A stretch of DNA of 64,000 nucleotides from Methanobacteriaceae archaeon (GCA_030656015.1 JAUSNX010000002.1:1-64000); one strand, 5' to 3'; counted from the first letter of the stretch, positions 48,987 to 59,671 are shown. Notes: a model not told the origin generated them from the sequence alone. Made by a program: numbers and translations.

Positions 48987-49244
48987 TTAAGCTGGTTTGT
49001 AGAGAACTATGAATGCCACTATAAAGAATAATAAAGCGGCTATAAAAGCCCATTTTTCTAAGTTTTCGGAAAAATGTACTACTTTGTCATTATGCTGTTT
49101 TAGTAGAAGTCCCGTAAATAGAATTGCTACTAAAGTGATTGGAATTACCACCATCCATTGCAAAAAGGCCGCCAATCCACTAGCCAATATTACTCCAAAA
49201 GCTACTAAAGCTACCAGGAATAGTAAATCTTTTTCTTCTGCCAT
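48987..49244 (-). CDS. ehaK: Energy-converting hydrogenase A subunit K
   Basis: This encodes 85 residues with two to three membrane segments (LVALVAFGVILASGLAAFL, FIAALLFFIVAFIVLYK). GGAGAATTAGAA precedes the ATG. Small Eha membrane subunit, assigned by operon position after ehaJ. Confidence 0.8.
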   Translation of the reverse strand: MAEEKDLLFLVALVAFGVILASGLAAFLQWMVVIPITLVAILFTGLLLKQHNDKVVHFSENLEKWAFIAALLFFIVAFIVLYKPA

Positions 49245-49326
49245 TTCTAATTCTCCTTCCAGATGAAGATTTTATAATATTAATAAATGTTTATTAATTA
49301 ACTTTTTTTGTTGAAGTTTTTTTTTG

Positions 49327-49396
49327 ATAGTTTAAATCACTAAATTAACTGTTTTTTTCTTTGAATATATAATAATAGTTTAAATCACTAAATTAA
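49327..49396. repeat. 22-bp direct repeat between ehaJ and ehaK
   Basis: ATAGTTTAAATCACTAAATT plus AA occurs exactly at 49327-49348 and 49375-49396. The gap (49245-49399) is otherwise AT-rich. It may be a local duplication or an element that affects the message inside the operon. Confidence 0.85.
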
Positions 49397-49399
49397 TAG

Positions 49400-50263
49400 T
49401 TAAAACACTATCATTAGTAAAATGGAACCGAATATTCCAATGAATGCAAATGTCACCTGCATCATAACCGAGTGATTTGGGTTTAATATAGGAGTAACTG
49501 CATTAATAAAGGCCACAATCGCAGTGATAATTACCATTCCAATAACATATCCTATTAAACTTAAAGGCCCTATGAAAACTGTTAAAAATACCCATAGGAG
49601 CATATACCAAGCAATTGATTCTGAAATCATTAAGTATCCACGTAAAACACCAAAGTGCTCTGTTTCATAACCAGAAATTATATCTTTTCCTTTAGTAATT
49701 GCAAAGGGAGAGTATGGTGCCTTGGAAAGGATAAGAACTAAGAACATCACTGCAGCCAGAGGTATGGTAAATAATAATGGGCCGTGAATGGCCTGATAAT
49801 TCACAATATTACCAATCATCATGGTACCGGTCTGAAGGTAAATGATTATTAAAACTGCAAAAAGGGGAACCTCCGCGGCTGCAGAAAATACAGCTCTGAC
49901 ACAGCTAAGTTTTCCATAGGGAGAACCAGAGGATGAACCAGCATTGTGTTCCACGATTTTGTGCATAGTGTAAACCGCAAATATTATTAAAAGTGATCCT
50001 CCAATTACGGGACCTACAATTACTGCGGTGATCCATATAGCACAAAGGGTACTGGAAATTGCCACATAAAATGGCATTGCTGCTGTTTTAGGGAAAGATG
50101 ATTCTTTAATATAAAATTTTAATGTGTGTAGAAGATGTTGTATGATGGGAGGCCCAGGTCTCATCTGTATACGGGCCATGATCTTCCTTTGCAATCCAAA
50201 CAGGATACTTCCCATCAAGAAAGCAATGAGAACATTTAGAAGGATGTTTGCCATTAGATTCAT
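49400..50263 (-). CDS. ehaJ: Energy-converting hydrogenase A subunit J (NuoH-like)
   Basis: This encodes 287 residues with about eight membrane segments and the NuoH-type motif [11 protein letters not shown], plus [13 protein letters not shown] and [10 protein letters not shown]. This subunit joins the hydrogenase module to the ion-translocating membrane arm. GGTGATGAA directly before the ATG. Confident by motif and position. Confidence 0.92.
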   Translation of the reverse strand: MNLMANILLNVLIAFLMGSILFGLQRKIMARIQMRPGPPIIQHLLHTLKFYIKESSFPKTAAMPFYVAISSTLCAIWITAVIVGPVIGGSLLIIFAVYTMHKIVEHNAGSSSGSPYGKLSCVRAVFSAAAEVPLFAVLIIIYLQTGTMMIGNIVNYQAIHGPLLFTIPLAAVMFLVLILSKAPYSPFAITKGKDIISGYETEHFGVLRGYLMISESIAWYMLLWVFLTVFIGPLSLIGYVIGMVIITAIVAFINAVTPILNPNHSVMMQVTFAFIGIFGSILLMIVF

Positions 50264-50415
50264 TTCATCACCGTTGAGTCGAGAGATTTAACCATTACTT
50301 TGATTAGCATTTCAATTTAGTTAATATAAAGATTAAATGGAATTAATAAATTGAAATTAAAATAATCCATTAAATATCAGAATATTAATATTTTGAATAA
50401 TATGTTTTCATCAAT

Positions 50416-50631
50416 TTAATATCCAATGAATGGTTCATTAGTTCTCTCATCTTCCTCCTCTTTTGTACTCTTAGCCATGGTAAGAAGGCCTAGAGATAGT
50501 AAAAATACGGGTATTAATACAATAGCTATTCCATAAACAATCCAGCTAGCTGGATTAAAGATCATGGCATAAACTATACCTATAACTGAAATTGCAAACA
50601 TCAAATAGCTTGCTATTTTTAATTGATTCAT
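50416..50631 (-). CDS. ehaI: Energy-converting hydrogenase A subunit I
   Basis: This encodes 71 residues from ATG 50631 with GGTGATAAA upstream; two membrane segments (LMFAISVIGIVYAMIF, GIAIVLIPVFLLSLGLL) and a short acidic tail (KEEEDERTNEPF). Assigned by size, topology and location between ehaH and ehaJ. Confidence 0.8.
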   Translation of the reverse strand: MNQLKIASYLMFAISVIGIVYAMIFNPASWIVYGIAIVLIPVFLLSLGLLTMAKSTKEEEDERTNEPFIGY

Positions 50632-50731
50632 TTTATCACCTGCACCCCAAACCGGACATTTAATGATTATTTTAGTAATAGACAATTTTAATGATTTTAA
50701 TTATTAAATCAATTATTTTAATGTTTAACTG

Positions 50732-51409
50732 TTAAAATGGTTTATTTATGATTAATAATATTTCAATTGCTCTTATAATTATTAATAAAGAACTTAAGTG
50801 AATTATAAGGATAAATGGAGATCCTGGTGTTCTAAACATTTCTGCTTTGGTAGCATAAAAAGGAGCCACCCCAGTTTCGCCAACAATTCCCATTAGTAAT
50901 AATAAAGATGCGAAATACATCATAGGAGTAGTAACAGTCTGAGAGAGCTGGAAGAGACTTAAAGTCCCGGTAGCACCTAATATCAAAGCCGCACCTGCAA
51001 ACAATGGCATTGATGCAATCATGGCCACCAGACCATATTGATAAGCTGCATTAAGCACATCAACCTGCTTTACAGCAGATACAATACCAATGTTAACTAT
51101 ACCAATAAGGGCTACGAATAAAGTAAAGTTAAACAGGTCTCCCGTAATCATGGCACCTGCTGTGGCCAGACCACAAACAATAGCCAAAAATCTTCTAATT
51201 TTGAATTCTTCAAGATCTACTTGTACTTTCTTATCTTTAAGTGAACCAAACTCTGCTTCTATTTGAGTTTCAGTTCGACTTATGGCAATTAAAGTAGTAA
51301 ATATAAGGGCACCGGCAAACATGAACAGGTTGAAAGGAGTAAGGTAAAGTACAATATCACCCAGAGGTATTTGACCCAGTATTTGCCCGCCTAATGTTGC
51401 TATATCCAT
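50732..51409 (-). CDS. ehaH: Energy-converting hydrogenase A subunit H (antiporter-like)
   Basis: This encodes 225 residues with about six membrane segments, including [19 protein letters not shown] and [14 protein letters not shown], typical of the short proton-translocating antiporter-like subunit of Eha. AGGAG precedes the ATG. Likely part of the ion channel. Confidence 0.85.
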   Translation of the reverse strand: MDIATLGGQILGQIPLGDIVLYLTPFNLFMFAGALIFTTLIAISRTETQIEAEFGSLKDKKVQVDLEEFKIRRFLAIVCGLATAGAMITGDLFNFTLFVALIGIVNIGIVSAVKQVDVLNAAYQYGLVAMIASMPLFAGAALILGATGTLSLFQLSQTVTTPMMYFASLLLLMGIVGETGVAPFYATKAEMFRTPGSPFILIIHLSSLLIIIRAIEILLIINKPF

Positions 51410-51521
51410 CTGCTACTCCTCTTTTTATTTTTAACTTGAAATTTAATAAATTTAATTATTGGACCAGGTCCTACATCTGATATCTTGCATTTTATCAAAT
51501 GATTAAATTAGGTTATGATTT

Positions 51522-52190
51522 TTACTCTCTTTTGAATTCCTCTCTAGCCATCACACCAATCAGGCCCATTTTAGATGCTACTTTGATTAAAATACCAAAT
51601 GCAGACATGAATAGACCTAAAAGCCAGTAATCTGGAGCTACAAAGAATATTAAAAATCCGGCCAACCATATAGTCCAGGCAATACCTGAGATACCAGCAA
51701 TACCTTCCCAGATTTTTATAGGAAGTCCACGGGATTTTCTAGAGATAGCATAGAATAATATTCCTCCACCGGCAATGGCCCCACCAGTAAATCCACTTAA
51801 GAATACCCCATACACCACCAATATGACTGCAATGAAATTTGCAGCAGTGGTCATTATTTCCATATCCGCAGTGAACGGGAATGGAAGTAAAGGAGCTGTT
51901 TTACCAGTTTTGCGCATTTCTCTACTCATTAATATCTCAGAGATAGCCATGATTTCTGCCAGTTCTACTACTAAACCGGGTAAAATTAATGCTTCTGCTA
52001 GATCAGTACCTACTGAAGCCACTATAACCAGCATGGAAAGTCCCACAATATCGGTAAGTATTAATGCACTAAGGTCATTTTTCTGGAAAGATATAGCCAG
52101 AAGGCCAATAAACCCCGTGATTAAACCGGCATAAAGTGCTGGAAGGAACAAAGAAACCGTGTATGCTGGTACAAGTTCAGGAACTAACAT
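51522..52190 (-). CDS. ehaG: Energy-converting hydrogenase A subunit G
   Basis: This encodes 222 residues from ATG 52190 (GGAGGAAAGATT upstream), with six or seven membrane segments ([25 protein letters not shown]-like [10 protein letters not shown]). The start overlaps the ehaF stop by one base. Part of the membrane arm. Confidence 0.84.
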   Translation of the reverse strand: MLVPELVPAYTVSLFLPALYAGLITGFIGLLAISFQKNDLSALILTDIVGLSMLVIVASVGTDLAEALILPGLVVELAEIMAISEILMSREMRKTGKTAPLLPFPFTADMEIMTTAANFIAVILVVYGVFLSGFTGGAIAGGGILFYAISRKSRGLPIKIWEGIAGISGIAWTIWLAGFLIFFVAPDYWLLGLFMSAFGILIKVASKMGLIGVMAREEFKRE

Positions 52191-52672
52191 CAATCTTTCC
52201 TCCTTCTCATAGTGAAGTTCAAAGCAACCCAGGAAGCAATCACAAAGGCCATCATGAGTATGGTAGATTCTAATATAGTGTCAAAACCACGCGTGTAGTA
52301 TAATATCTCGTCAATTAAACCACCAGGAGATGAATAGATAGAAGTACCATAATAACGGGTGGTATTTTTCACACCAATGGCAATAGGTGATAAATAACCA
52401 GTTATCATACCTAATTTAGCAGAATTTTGAGGATATTGTGCTTTAACAATTCCAGGTTCTACTAAAGGAACTCCGCCCCTATCATAAGGAGCCAGAGGGT
52501 TTTGTTGATTTACCTGTTCCTGAGGTAAAGGACGTGGATAAATTTGATGGTCATTAAGAGCCATGGGGACAAAAAATCCCACAATTAAAATTAATCCCAG
52601 AACTACGGAAAATAGTCTAGGGATCCTCTTAGGGTTGGCCAGATCATTCCATAATTGACCAATATCCTTCAT
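52190..52672 (-). CDS. ehaF: Energy-converting hydrogenase A subunit F
   Basis: This encodes 160 residues: N-terminal membrane segment ([19 protein letters not shown]), a 90-residue loop with Pro-rich YPRPLPQEQ and Tyr-rich parts, and a C-terminal segment ([19 protein letters not shown]). This MnhB-like layout fits EhaF. GGGGGTTGAG precedes the ATG; it overlaps ehaE. Confidence 0.84.
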   Translation of the reverse strand: MKDIGQLWNDLANPKRIPRLFSVVLGLILIVGFFVPMALNDHQIYPRPLPQEQVNQQNPLAPYDRGGVPLVEPGIVKAQYPQNSAKLGMITGYLSPIAIGVKNTTRYYGTSIYSSPGGLIDEILYYTRGFDTILESTILMMAFVIASWVALNFTMRRRKD

Positions 52673-52929
52673 AGCTCAACCCCCATTTCTTCCATTCTGA
52701 CAACGACTCTTAAAAGAATCATAGTAATAATAACAGAAGCTGCAATGTAAGTTAAAAGCGCTATAGTATGATTATAAGTTAAAAATATCAAAGAAAGACC
52801 AATTGCTGGGATTTCAGTATTCAAAGTCCTTATAATTGGATCTTTTACACCAGGGCCAATAGCCGTGGCAATACTACCTCCAACCAGAAGAACGATTCCT
52901 GTATAAAACCATATTTGCGTTTCAATCAA
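52669..52929 (-). CDS. ehaE: Energy-converting hydrogenase A subunit E
   Basis: This encodes 86 residues, TTG start with GGAGGGAGAAC just before it. Three membrane segments ([51 protein letters not shown]). Small Mrp-like subunit of the membrane arm. Overlaps ehaD and ehaF. Confidence 0.84.
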   Translation of the reverse strand: MIETQIWFYTGIVLLVGGSIATAIGPGVKDPIIRTLNTEIPAIGLSLIFLTYNHTIALLTYIAASVIITMILLRVVVRMEEMGVEL

Positions 52930-53206
52930 GTTGTTCTCCCTCCAGGTCTCTTTTTTTTACTCTTATTTCATTCAACTTTATAATTGCCATTAAAAAAATG
53001 ACGGTGGCAATAGGATCAAATATTGCTGCTGCCATGGCCACATCCAGATATTTTGCAGCCACTACAGTACCAATAAAACCTGCTTGAAGTAAAGCAAACA
53101 TTATAACCTTATCCATAGGTTTTGGCAGAATTATTACACCAATAGCTCCAATGAGCATTAGCACCGCCGATATTGTAGTTAGATTTATGAAATCCAGGGG
53201 ATTCAT
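52922..53206 (-). CDS. ehaD: Energy-converting hydrogenase A subunit D
   Basis: This encodes 94 residues from ATG 53206, chosen because GGTGA lies five bases upstream; a GTG at 53215 overlaps that site. Three membrane segments with [23 protein letters not shown] and [20 protein letters not shown], typical of EhaD. Charged tail [11 protein letters not shown]. Confidence 0.86.
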   Translation of the reverse strand: MNPLDFINLTTISAVLMLIGAIGVIILPKPMDKVIMFALLQAGFIGTVVAAKYLDVAMAAAIFDPIATVIFLMAIIKLNEIRVKKRDLEGEQLD

Positions 53207-53327
53207 GAGTTTCACCAGGGCATGAGTATTCCATTAAATGAGTAATTTATGTTTTTTATAAGTTATATTGAGTTTATTGAAACCTTTCATTAGAGATTTC
53301 AAATACTCTCTTAGTAATAATCAAGGT

Positions 53328-53579
53328 TTATTCATCATATATTATTTCTTCTTTAACTCTTCCCAATGAATAAGCAATGGCATTGGAACTTAAAGTAGAA
53401 GTTACAAAGAATGTAATAGCAATTATGGCTCCAAAAGGAGTCTGGATATACAAAGCAATTAATGCAGACATTCCAAATCCTATAACATTAAGGTAAAGAA
53501 GTCTTTCTGACCTATCTTGAGCTAGTAAAACTCTTATAGCCATTATAATAACTATTATTCCTACAATCTCAATCAACAT
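53328..53579 (-). CDS. ehaC: Energy-converting hydrogenase A subunit C
   Basis: This encodes 83 residues with three membrane segments ([39 protein letters not shown]). GGATGATAAATC precedes the ATG. Assigned by size, topology and position between ehaB and ehaD. Confidence 0.84.
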   Translation of the reverse strand: MLIEIVGIIVIIMAIRVLLAQDRSERLLYLNVIGFGMSALIALYIQTPFGAIIAITFFVTSTLSSNAIAYSLGRVKEEIIYDE

Positions 53580-53737
53580 GATTTATCATCCGGTTAAAGA
53601 ATTTATTTTTATATTAAGATATATTTTAAGTGTATTTAGATATTCTAATTTCATTTTGTATTAAAGACTTAGAATTTACATTAGATATTCTTTCATTTTG
53701 TATTAATGAAATTAAGTAAAATTTTTTTATTTTTTAA

Positions 53738-54241
53738 TTAGGTTAATTTTGTATGCCTACCCATTTTTTTAGCAATGGCACCTAGTAATCTGGATGCAAG
53801 AGGATGATGGATACCTTGAATAGTAGTGATAGCAATAATCATTCCCACAATAAACATAGCTGGGGTTAAACCAATTACTGAACAGGCAGCAATAATAACG
53901 GTAATAGTTAAGGCACCAGTGGTACCGGCATATCCGGGATCAGCACAAAGCCGATTTCCAATGAAAACCAGTAATGCAGCAATAAATCCACCTTCAGGGA
54001 TTCCAATTAAATAACATCCCACCGCACCTAAGAGCGTACCTGCAGAAGCATCAGGAGAACAAACAATGTTTCCCTGAAAAAATCCACCAGCTAGATCGCC
54101 TCCTCTTTTTTTCACATCTCGACCAATAACATCGGCCCCTTTAACTCCAGGAGCTTCAGGAAGGCCCATCCAGGTATCAATTAAAACAAAGTTAAGCCAG
54201 GTAATAATAGCTGCTAGTGCAACTCCCAGTAATTCATTCAT
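53738..54241 (-). CDS. ehaB: Energy-converting hydrogenase A subunit B
   Basis: This encodes 167 residues from ATG 54241, chosen because GGAGG lies six bases before it. Membrane-rich with Gly-rich loops ([35 protein letters not shown]). The start overlaps the end of ehaA (stop at 54234). Confidence 0.86.
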   Translation of the reverse strand: MNELLGVALAAIITWLNFVLIDTWMGLPEAPGVKGADVIGRDVKKRGGDLAGGFFQGNIVCSPDASAGTLLGAVGCYLIGIPEGGFIAALLVFIGNRLCADPGYAGTTGALTITVIIAACSVIGLTPAMFIVGMIIAITTIQGIHHPLASRLLGAIAKKMGRHTKLT

Positions 54242-54551
54242 TTGATTCCTCCGATTTGGGTCTAGGGAAAGCATCTTCAAAGAGATATTTAGCAAAAAAT
54301 GCGGTTAAAATACCAATTAATATAGCAAGATCCATACCCTGATAGAAACCTCTTATTCCCAGTTGGAAAAAGATGGCCAGTAAACCTAAAGCAATGACCG
54401 CAGTAGGAAACACGGCACTAACCGTCCATGACTGCCGCATTGGCCTTTCAGGAAGTAAAGGTAATTTTATTAATAGACCTATTCCTATGGCCGAACCCAC
54501 TACCAGCAAGTAGCTGATTAATGTGTACATTTCATTAGCATGAATAATCAT
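54234..54551 (-). CDS. ehaA: Energy-converting hydrogenase A subunit A
   Basis: This encodes 105 residues with three membrane segments ([40 protein letters not shown]). First gene of the operon; a TATA box about 26 bases upstream implies a leaderless message, consistent with the lack of a ribosome-binding site. ATG 54530 is a shorter alternative start. Confidence 0.84.
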   Translation of the reverse strand: MIIHANEMYTLISYLLVVGSAIGIGLLIKLPLLPERPMRQSWTVSAVFPTAVIALGLLAIFFQLGIRGFYQGMDLAILIGILTAFFAKYLFEDAFPRPKSEESNE

Positions 54552-54571
54552 GTTAAATGGATATTACTCCA

Positions 54572-54583
54572 GAATATATAAAT
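54572..54583 (-). promoter_or_regulatory. eha operon TATA box
   Basis: On the minus strand ATTTATATATTC is centred near 54578, about 26 bases before the ehaA ATG at 54551. Transcription would start at or beside the start codon, giving a leaderless ehaA. No operator is evident next to it. Confidence 0.5.
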
Positions 54584-55160
54584 GTTTTTACTTGGCTTTT
54601 ATCTATTAAAAATTAGCATAAATAATAAAAACTTCTATGGAATTCTAATTTACGTTAATTAGTTCTAAAATTAAATAAAATATAGATTATTTAGGATTTC
54701 TACAGTTCTTATCTTATTAAATGCATATATCGCTAAAATTAAAGATTTAAAAATAATATAACAGCGTTAAATATTATCTAATTGAAAAAACGTGTTTTTA
54801 AGAAATATGGTAATAATTTAAAAGATAAAAAGAAAACTATTGACAAAATAAGCGAATATAATTAAAATAAAATGAATTAAAAATGTTAAATCATTTGAAA
54901 TATAACAATTGCTATTTAAAAAATTTATTGTGAAAAATATTCATTATAAATGAACATAAAATCCAATACAGGGAATATCTAAAATAAATTAAACTTTATA
55001 AAAATTATTATACCTCTAGTAATTCAATTATCATGCAATCTAATAACAATCTATATAATATATAATTCAATATTATGTAAGAAATTTATTATTATCTAAA
55101 TCATTTAGATTTTATATTAATTAATAGCTTTTAATAAATATTTAGAATGAGAGGAATTGG
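54584..55160. other. AT-rich divergent intergenic region
   Basis: About 570 bases between the eha promoter and the DUF1616 gene. It holds GAGAGGAATTGG before the plus-strand ATG at 55161, and otherwise low-complexity AT-rich sequence with no ORF, RNA gene or clear operator. Confidence 0.4.
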
Positions 55161-58100
55161 ATGGAAACAAAGGAAATAAATAAAAATCAAGTATTATCTA
55201 TTAAAAGCGACATAATAGTTCTGATTGCTGCTGCTATTAGTCTATTTATTCTAAACTGGCACATTAATTTAGAAATAATTGCAGGAATAATTTTAGTTAT
55301 GGCCACGGGTTATGGATTAAGCATCATATTTTTTCCAAAAAAAAATGATATTGATTTTTTGTCAAGATTATTATTATCTCCTATTTTAGGAATCTTTTTA
55401 ATCGGTTTTTGGAGTATTTTATTGAATTATACACCATATCATGAGACTACTATATACTATGAACTTGCCATAATCCCAATTTTATTAATATTATTTATAA
55501 TTAGAACTATTAGATTTTTAAGGTCAAAGAAATCTATTTCTAATTTGTCAATCAAAAGAAAGGATAAAAATAAGGCCAATATCCATGAAGACGAATATAA
55601 GAATTTAAATACTGCTAAAGCTGCTGCTAAAGCTGAAAAAGAAAAATTAATGAAAATAAATAAAAAAATCAATACCACTGAAACAGTTACAACTTCCAAA
55701 TATTCCTCAAAATCATCAGACACCAAAACAGCACCCACCCCCAAATATTCCTCAAAATCATCAGAAATGCCTAGACCCCCCGGTTATGGTAAAAAATATA
55801 TTGATAAAAGTAAACCTACCCCATCAGAATCAAAAAATAATATTAAAACTGGTAAATCAAAAAATAGATGGTCATTAAAATCTCAGGAAGATTCCAAAGT
55901 TGATAAATCAAAAGAAAAAATCGAGGTAATAAAAGTTAAAAAATCCATTAATGATATAATTATGGTTCTTATTTTAACTGTGATATGTGGAATTTTAATA
56001 TTTTTACCTCAAACTTCAAGTTCCATTAAAATGGTATTTATAATACTACTTCTTTTCTTTATATTTGGATATTCCGTGCTATCTGGACTATTTATTAAAT
56101 TTTCGGACCAGAAATTGTTAAAAAAGATCATTTACAGTGTTTTATTGAGTATGGGTATTGTTTTAAGTCTGTGTGCTTTATTAACCTTCCTCAAAATCCA
56201 CCCACCATCAGCATATTTCTTAGCAGTTATTCTGGTTATTTCCTTAGCCATGGGAATTTTAGGATACTTAAGAACGACTAGAAATCATAAAAAAGTAAAA
56301 AAAAGTTTTAGATATGAAAAAAGTAAATTAATTTCAGAAAAAAGTGAATTTAATGTTTTAACTATATCCCAAAAAGAATCATTATCCGAAACTAATTTAA
56401 AAAATGATGAAATGGTTTTCAAAAAGTATTCCCGGGAAAATACCCATGAAAAACCCCTGCAAAATAGAATTAATAGTAAACTAAATGATGATAAGCAAAA
56501 TTTAAAACTAAGTGATTTAGGAAAAGAAAAAATTACCCCGGTATTAAATGATAATACAAGTAAAGATATTAAAACAACGGATGAAATCAAGACATCTTTA
56601 AGTCCCTCAGATGCTAGAAAAAGGGTTATGTCCCGTAAAAAGGATATGGAAAAAGATGGCCGGGAAAAAAGCAAATCATCCCAAGTATATGATGAACTCG
56701 AAAAAGATAAGAAATCAGATGCTAAAAAGACTTCAAAACCTATTTCCAAGTTATTTAGAAGTTCATCTACATTGAAATTAATTATTGTTTTAATTTTTAG
56801 CATAATTGGTATTATTTTTACAATTCAACCAGTATCTTCATTTTTATCTTCAAATTTAGGAATTGCCTTAGGAGAAATTGTTAAGTTAATATTTATAGCG
56901 CCACTTCTTCTCTATTTGCCAGGATATGCTATAAAAGAGTTATTTATACCTGAAAAGTTCTCGGGAATTATATTTGCAGGAGCTATCAGCATAGTTATTA
57001 GTTTATCTTTGGATATCCTGATTTTATTTGGAATGCTGTACATAGGCCATTTATCTAACCAAACAGGCCTGAATCAAAGTTTGTATGTGGGAATTTTATC
57101 CAGTATATCCATTATATGTATATTAATTGCATTTTGGAAGTCTAATAAAAAAACAGTTCCAACCGACATATCCATGTATGAACTTTCTAAAAAGGACTCT
57201 GAAACAGATAAAGAAATGGAAGAAAATAAAGCAGGATTAGATAAAAATAAGGATGAAAAAGCATTAAATGATCTAAAAAAATATTCTAAAGAAAAGTCAG
57301 AGAATATTAAAAAAGAGAAGGGTATAGAAATTCTCAAAGAAGATATTGCTCTGGCAAAAAAAGAAGTTAAAGAAGATCCATTATTTACCCTTAAAAAACC
57401 TGACCCCGCAGTTATTAAAAAACCTGAATCAATACCTGTTAAAAAACCAGCTCGAAAAAATTACTTAGAAGAAGATCTGGCCAAATCATTTTCAGCATCA
57501 GATATTTTTGATGATAAAAAAGAGAATAAAGAAATTAAAAAGCCAGACCCCAGCAATCAAGATAATAAAAAGAGGTTTATACCCCTAGATCTTCTAATTG
57601 TTTTAAACATCACATTTTTAACTATTATAAGCATCTATGTTCCCATAATAAGTAAAACTCCATTGAATTCTATATTAGGGCTCTTATTCGTTTTATTCAT
57701 TCCAGGATATACATTAATTGCGGCATTATTCCCTAAAAAACAGGATCTGGATAATATTGCAAGATTGGCCCTTAGTTTTGGAATGAGCCTGGCCATATCT
57801 CCATTGATAGGACTAGCACTTAATTATACTCCATTTGGAATAAAATTATCACCAATAGTAATTTCTTTAACCATATTTACTATTATAATGGTTTTAATAT
57901 CTTACATTAGAAGAAAAAAAGTTTCTAGCGAAAATAGATTTAATCCAGAAATTACTAACTCCCTATCTTCCTTGAAACAGTCATTTAATAGTGAATCCCG
58001 ACTTGATAAAATTCTTTCTATAATATTGATACTTTCTTTAGTGCTGGCCATTGCTACTACTGCATATATAATTGTCAAACCTAAGGAAGGGGAAAAATTC

Positions 58101-58421
58101 ACTGAATTCTACATTTTAGGGCCTAATGGAAAGGCCAGTGACTATCCGACCAACCTCACCTTAGGGCAATCTGGAAAATTATTTGTAGGTGTAGTGAATC
58201 ACGAATATTCTACGGTAAATTATAAAGTGTTGGTCAAGTTACAGGGGAAAATCATAAGCACTGAAAATATAAGTCTGAAAAATAATCAGAAATGGGAAAA
58301 GGACATAATTTTCACACCAGATGCATCTGGAACTAATCAAAAATTGGAATTAATTTTATACAAGTTACCTGATGATAAAAATGCTTATAGATCCTTACAT
58401 CTATGGGTTAATGTAGTCTAA
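55161..58421 (+). CDS. Giant membrane protein with four DUF1616-like modules
   Basis: This encodes 1086 residues. Four membrane modules of about 110-130 residues each (near 15-120, 265-380, 540-668, 808-922) are joined by Lys/Glu/Ser/Pro-rich linkers; a last membrane segment (about 951-970) leads to an outer beta-rich domain (TEFYILGPNGKASDYP to the end). Modules 1 and 4 are the best DUF1616 matches (FFPKKNDIDFLSR / FPKKQDLDNIARL, each followed by LNYTP). DUF1616 proteins are usually about 300 residues. Module 1 linker contains an in-frame 15-residue duplication. GAGAGG lies six bases before the ATG. Function unknown; a cell-surface role is inferred. Confidence 0.82.
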   Translation: METKEINKNQVLSIKSDIIVLIAAAISLFILNWHINLEIIAGIILVMATGYGLSIIFFPKKNDIDFLSRLLLSPILGIFLIGFWSILLNYTPYHETTIYYELAIIPILLILFIIRTIRFLRSKKSISNLSIKRKDKNKANIHEDEYKNLNTAKAAAKAEKEKLMKINKKINTTETVTTSKYSSKSSDTKTAPTPKYSSKSSEMPRPPGYGKKYIDKSKPTPSESKNNIKTGKSKNRWSLKSQEDSKVDKSKEKIEVIKVKKSINDIIMVLILTVICGILIFLPQTSSSIKMVFIILLLFFIFGYSVLSGLFIKFSDQKLLKKIIYSVLLSMGIVLSLCALLTFLKIHPPSAYFLAVILVISLAMGILGYLRTTRNHKKVKKSFRYEKSKLISEKSEFNVLTISQKESLSETNLKNDEMVFKKYSRENTHEKPLQNRINSKLNDDKQNLKLSDLGKEKITPVLNDNTSKDIKTTDEIKTSLSPSDARKRVMSRKKDMEKDGREKSKSSQVYDELEKDKKSDAKKTSKPISKLFRSSSTLKLIIVLIFSIIGIIFTIQPVSSFLSSNLGIALGEIVKLIFIAPLLLYLPGYAIKELFIPEKFSGIIFAGAISIVISLSLDILILFGMLYIGHLSNQTGLNQSLYVGILSSISIICILIAFWKSNKKTVPTDISMYELSKKDSETDKEMEENKAGLDKNKDEKALNDLKKYSKEKSENIKKEKGIEILKEDIALAKKEVKEDPLFTLKKPDPAVIKKPESIPVKKPARKNYLEEDLAKSFSASDIFDDKKENKEIKKPDPSNQDNKKRFIPLDLLIVLNITFLTIISIYVPIISKTPLNSILGLLFVLFIPGYTLIAALFPKKQDLDNIARLALSFGMSLAISPLIGLALNYTPFGIKLSPIVISLTIFTIIMVLISYIRRKKVSSENRFNPEITNSLSSLKQSFNSESRLDKILSIILILSLVLAIATTAYIIVKPKEGEKFTEFYILGPNGKASDYPTNLTLGQSGKLFVGVVNHEYSTVNYKVLVKLQGKIISTENISLKNNQKWEKDIIFTPDASGTNQKLELILYKLPDDKNAYRSLHLWVNVV
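55696..55765 (+). repeat. 25-bp in-frame repeat in the DUF1616 protein linker
   Basis: The sequence 55696-55720 (CCAAATATTCCTCAAAATCA and five more bases) is repeated exactly at 55741-55765, 45 bases apart. It encodes KYSSKSS twice (KYSSKSSDT and KYSSKSSEM), a recent 15-codon duplication in the linker. Confidence 0.9.
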
Positions 58422-58684
58422 TCCAAATATCTAATTTAAATTTATGATGTTGAAAATTTAACTATTAAAACAGAATAATCACATCAATAATACTATATAA
58501 TATAAATCTCTTAAAAAAGATTAATTTATATAAAAATTGACCATGTGAATATCTTTTAAAAAAGATTTTAATTACATTTATTAAAATTACCCTCAACTTT
58601 AATTAAATAATATAACTTAAAGAAAATTTTAAACCATTTTATAAATAAAATCTTGATAAAAACTATTATAGGGAAGTATGATTC

Positions 58685-59617
58685 ATGCAAAATAAAAATA
58701 TAGTTGTGACCGGTGGTTTAGGATTTATTGGAAGCCATTTAGTTGATAAATTAGTTGAAAATAACCAAGTTACTATTATTGATGATAAATCTTCGGGAAA
58801 TATCACTAATCTAGCCTACCCCCAACATGAAAATCTGGAGATAATAATTGGAGGAATTAATGATTTAGACTTAAAAGAAATCTTCCAGGACAAAGATTAC
58901 ATCTTCCATGAGGCCGCCATGGCCAGTGTTCCCCTAAGTATAGATTTCCCAGAAGAATCACACCGAATAAATGCCACTGGAACCCTAAAAATACTAGTTG
59001 CTGCTCGAGATGCTGGTGTAAAGAAATTAATAAATGCCTCCAGTTCCGCGGTTTATGGGGACAATACTAACATGCCCCTTAAAGAAAGTGAGCCGGTAAA
59101 TCCACTATCACCATATGCCGTTTCTAAAACATCCGCTGAACAATACTGTAAAGTATTTTCAGAAGTTTATGGGTTAGAAACTGTTTCTTTTAGATATTTT
59201 AATGTTTTTGGGCCTCGTCAAGCCCCAGATTCACAATATGCTGCAGTAATTCCTAAGTTCATTGATTCATTATTAAATGGTAATTCACCCATAATTTATG
59301 GAGACGGAAAACAAAGCAGAGACTTCATTTTTGTTAATGATGTGGTTGATGCTAATATCAAGGCCTGTGAGTCAAAATTCAGTGGAGTTCTTAATTTAGC
59401 AGGTGGGACTGCTTTAAGTGTGAATGAATTGTTTACTATGATTAAAAATATTTTAGGATCTCCTTTAGAACCAAAATATCTTGAAGAACGTTCTGGAGAT
59501 ATAAAGCATTCCATGGCTGAAGTTAGTGGCCTGGAAAATATTGACTTTAAAGTAAAAAAAGACTTTGAAAAACAGTTAAGAGAAACTATTGAGTGGTTTA
59601 AAAAATCAAAGAAATAG
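58685..59617 (+). CDS. NAD-dependent nucleotide-sugar epimerase (SDR family)
   Basis: This encodes 310 residues: N-terminal GGLGFIGSHLVDKL (NAD-binding), SSSAVYGD and catalytic YAVSK, then GDGKQSRDFIFVNDVV. Typical of UDP-glucose 4-epimerase-like enzymes of extended SDRs. The exact sugar cannot be decided. GGGAAG lies before the ATG. It begins the nucleotide-sugar gene group. Confidence 0.88.
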   Translation: MQNKNIVVTGGLGFIGSHLVDKLVENNQVTIIDDKSSGNITNLAYPQHENLEIIIGGINDLDLKEIFQDKDYIFHEAAMASVPLSIDFPEESHRINATGTLKILVAARDAGVKKLINASSSAVYGDNTNMPLKESEPVNPLSPYAVSKTSAEQYCKVFSEVYGLETVSFRYFNVFGPRQAPDSQYAAVIPKFIDSLLNGNSPIIYGDGKQSRDFIFVNDVVDANIKACESKFSGVLNLAGGTALSVNELFTMIKNILGSPLEPKYLEERSGDIKHSMAEVSGLENIDFKVKKDFEKQLRETIEWFKKSKK

Positions 59618-59671
59618 CCTAATAATAATGATAGTTACTTCAGTAAAAAAAAATATTCTTTTTAATATTTT

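Noticed and set aside
38906-54551. Assignment of the hydrogenase operon as Ehb
   Set aside because: The six- and ten-cluster polyferredoxins, the NuoH-like subunit between small membrane subunits, the HAD-type EhaR and the ftr/kinase followers fit Eha and not Ehb.
56285-56803. 172-codon open frame antisense to the DUF1616 gene
   Set aside because: It is complementary to the charged linker; the Ser/Phe/Leu-rich product and lack of a ribosome-binding site mark it as a shadow.
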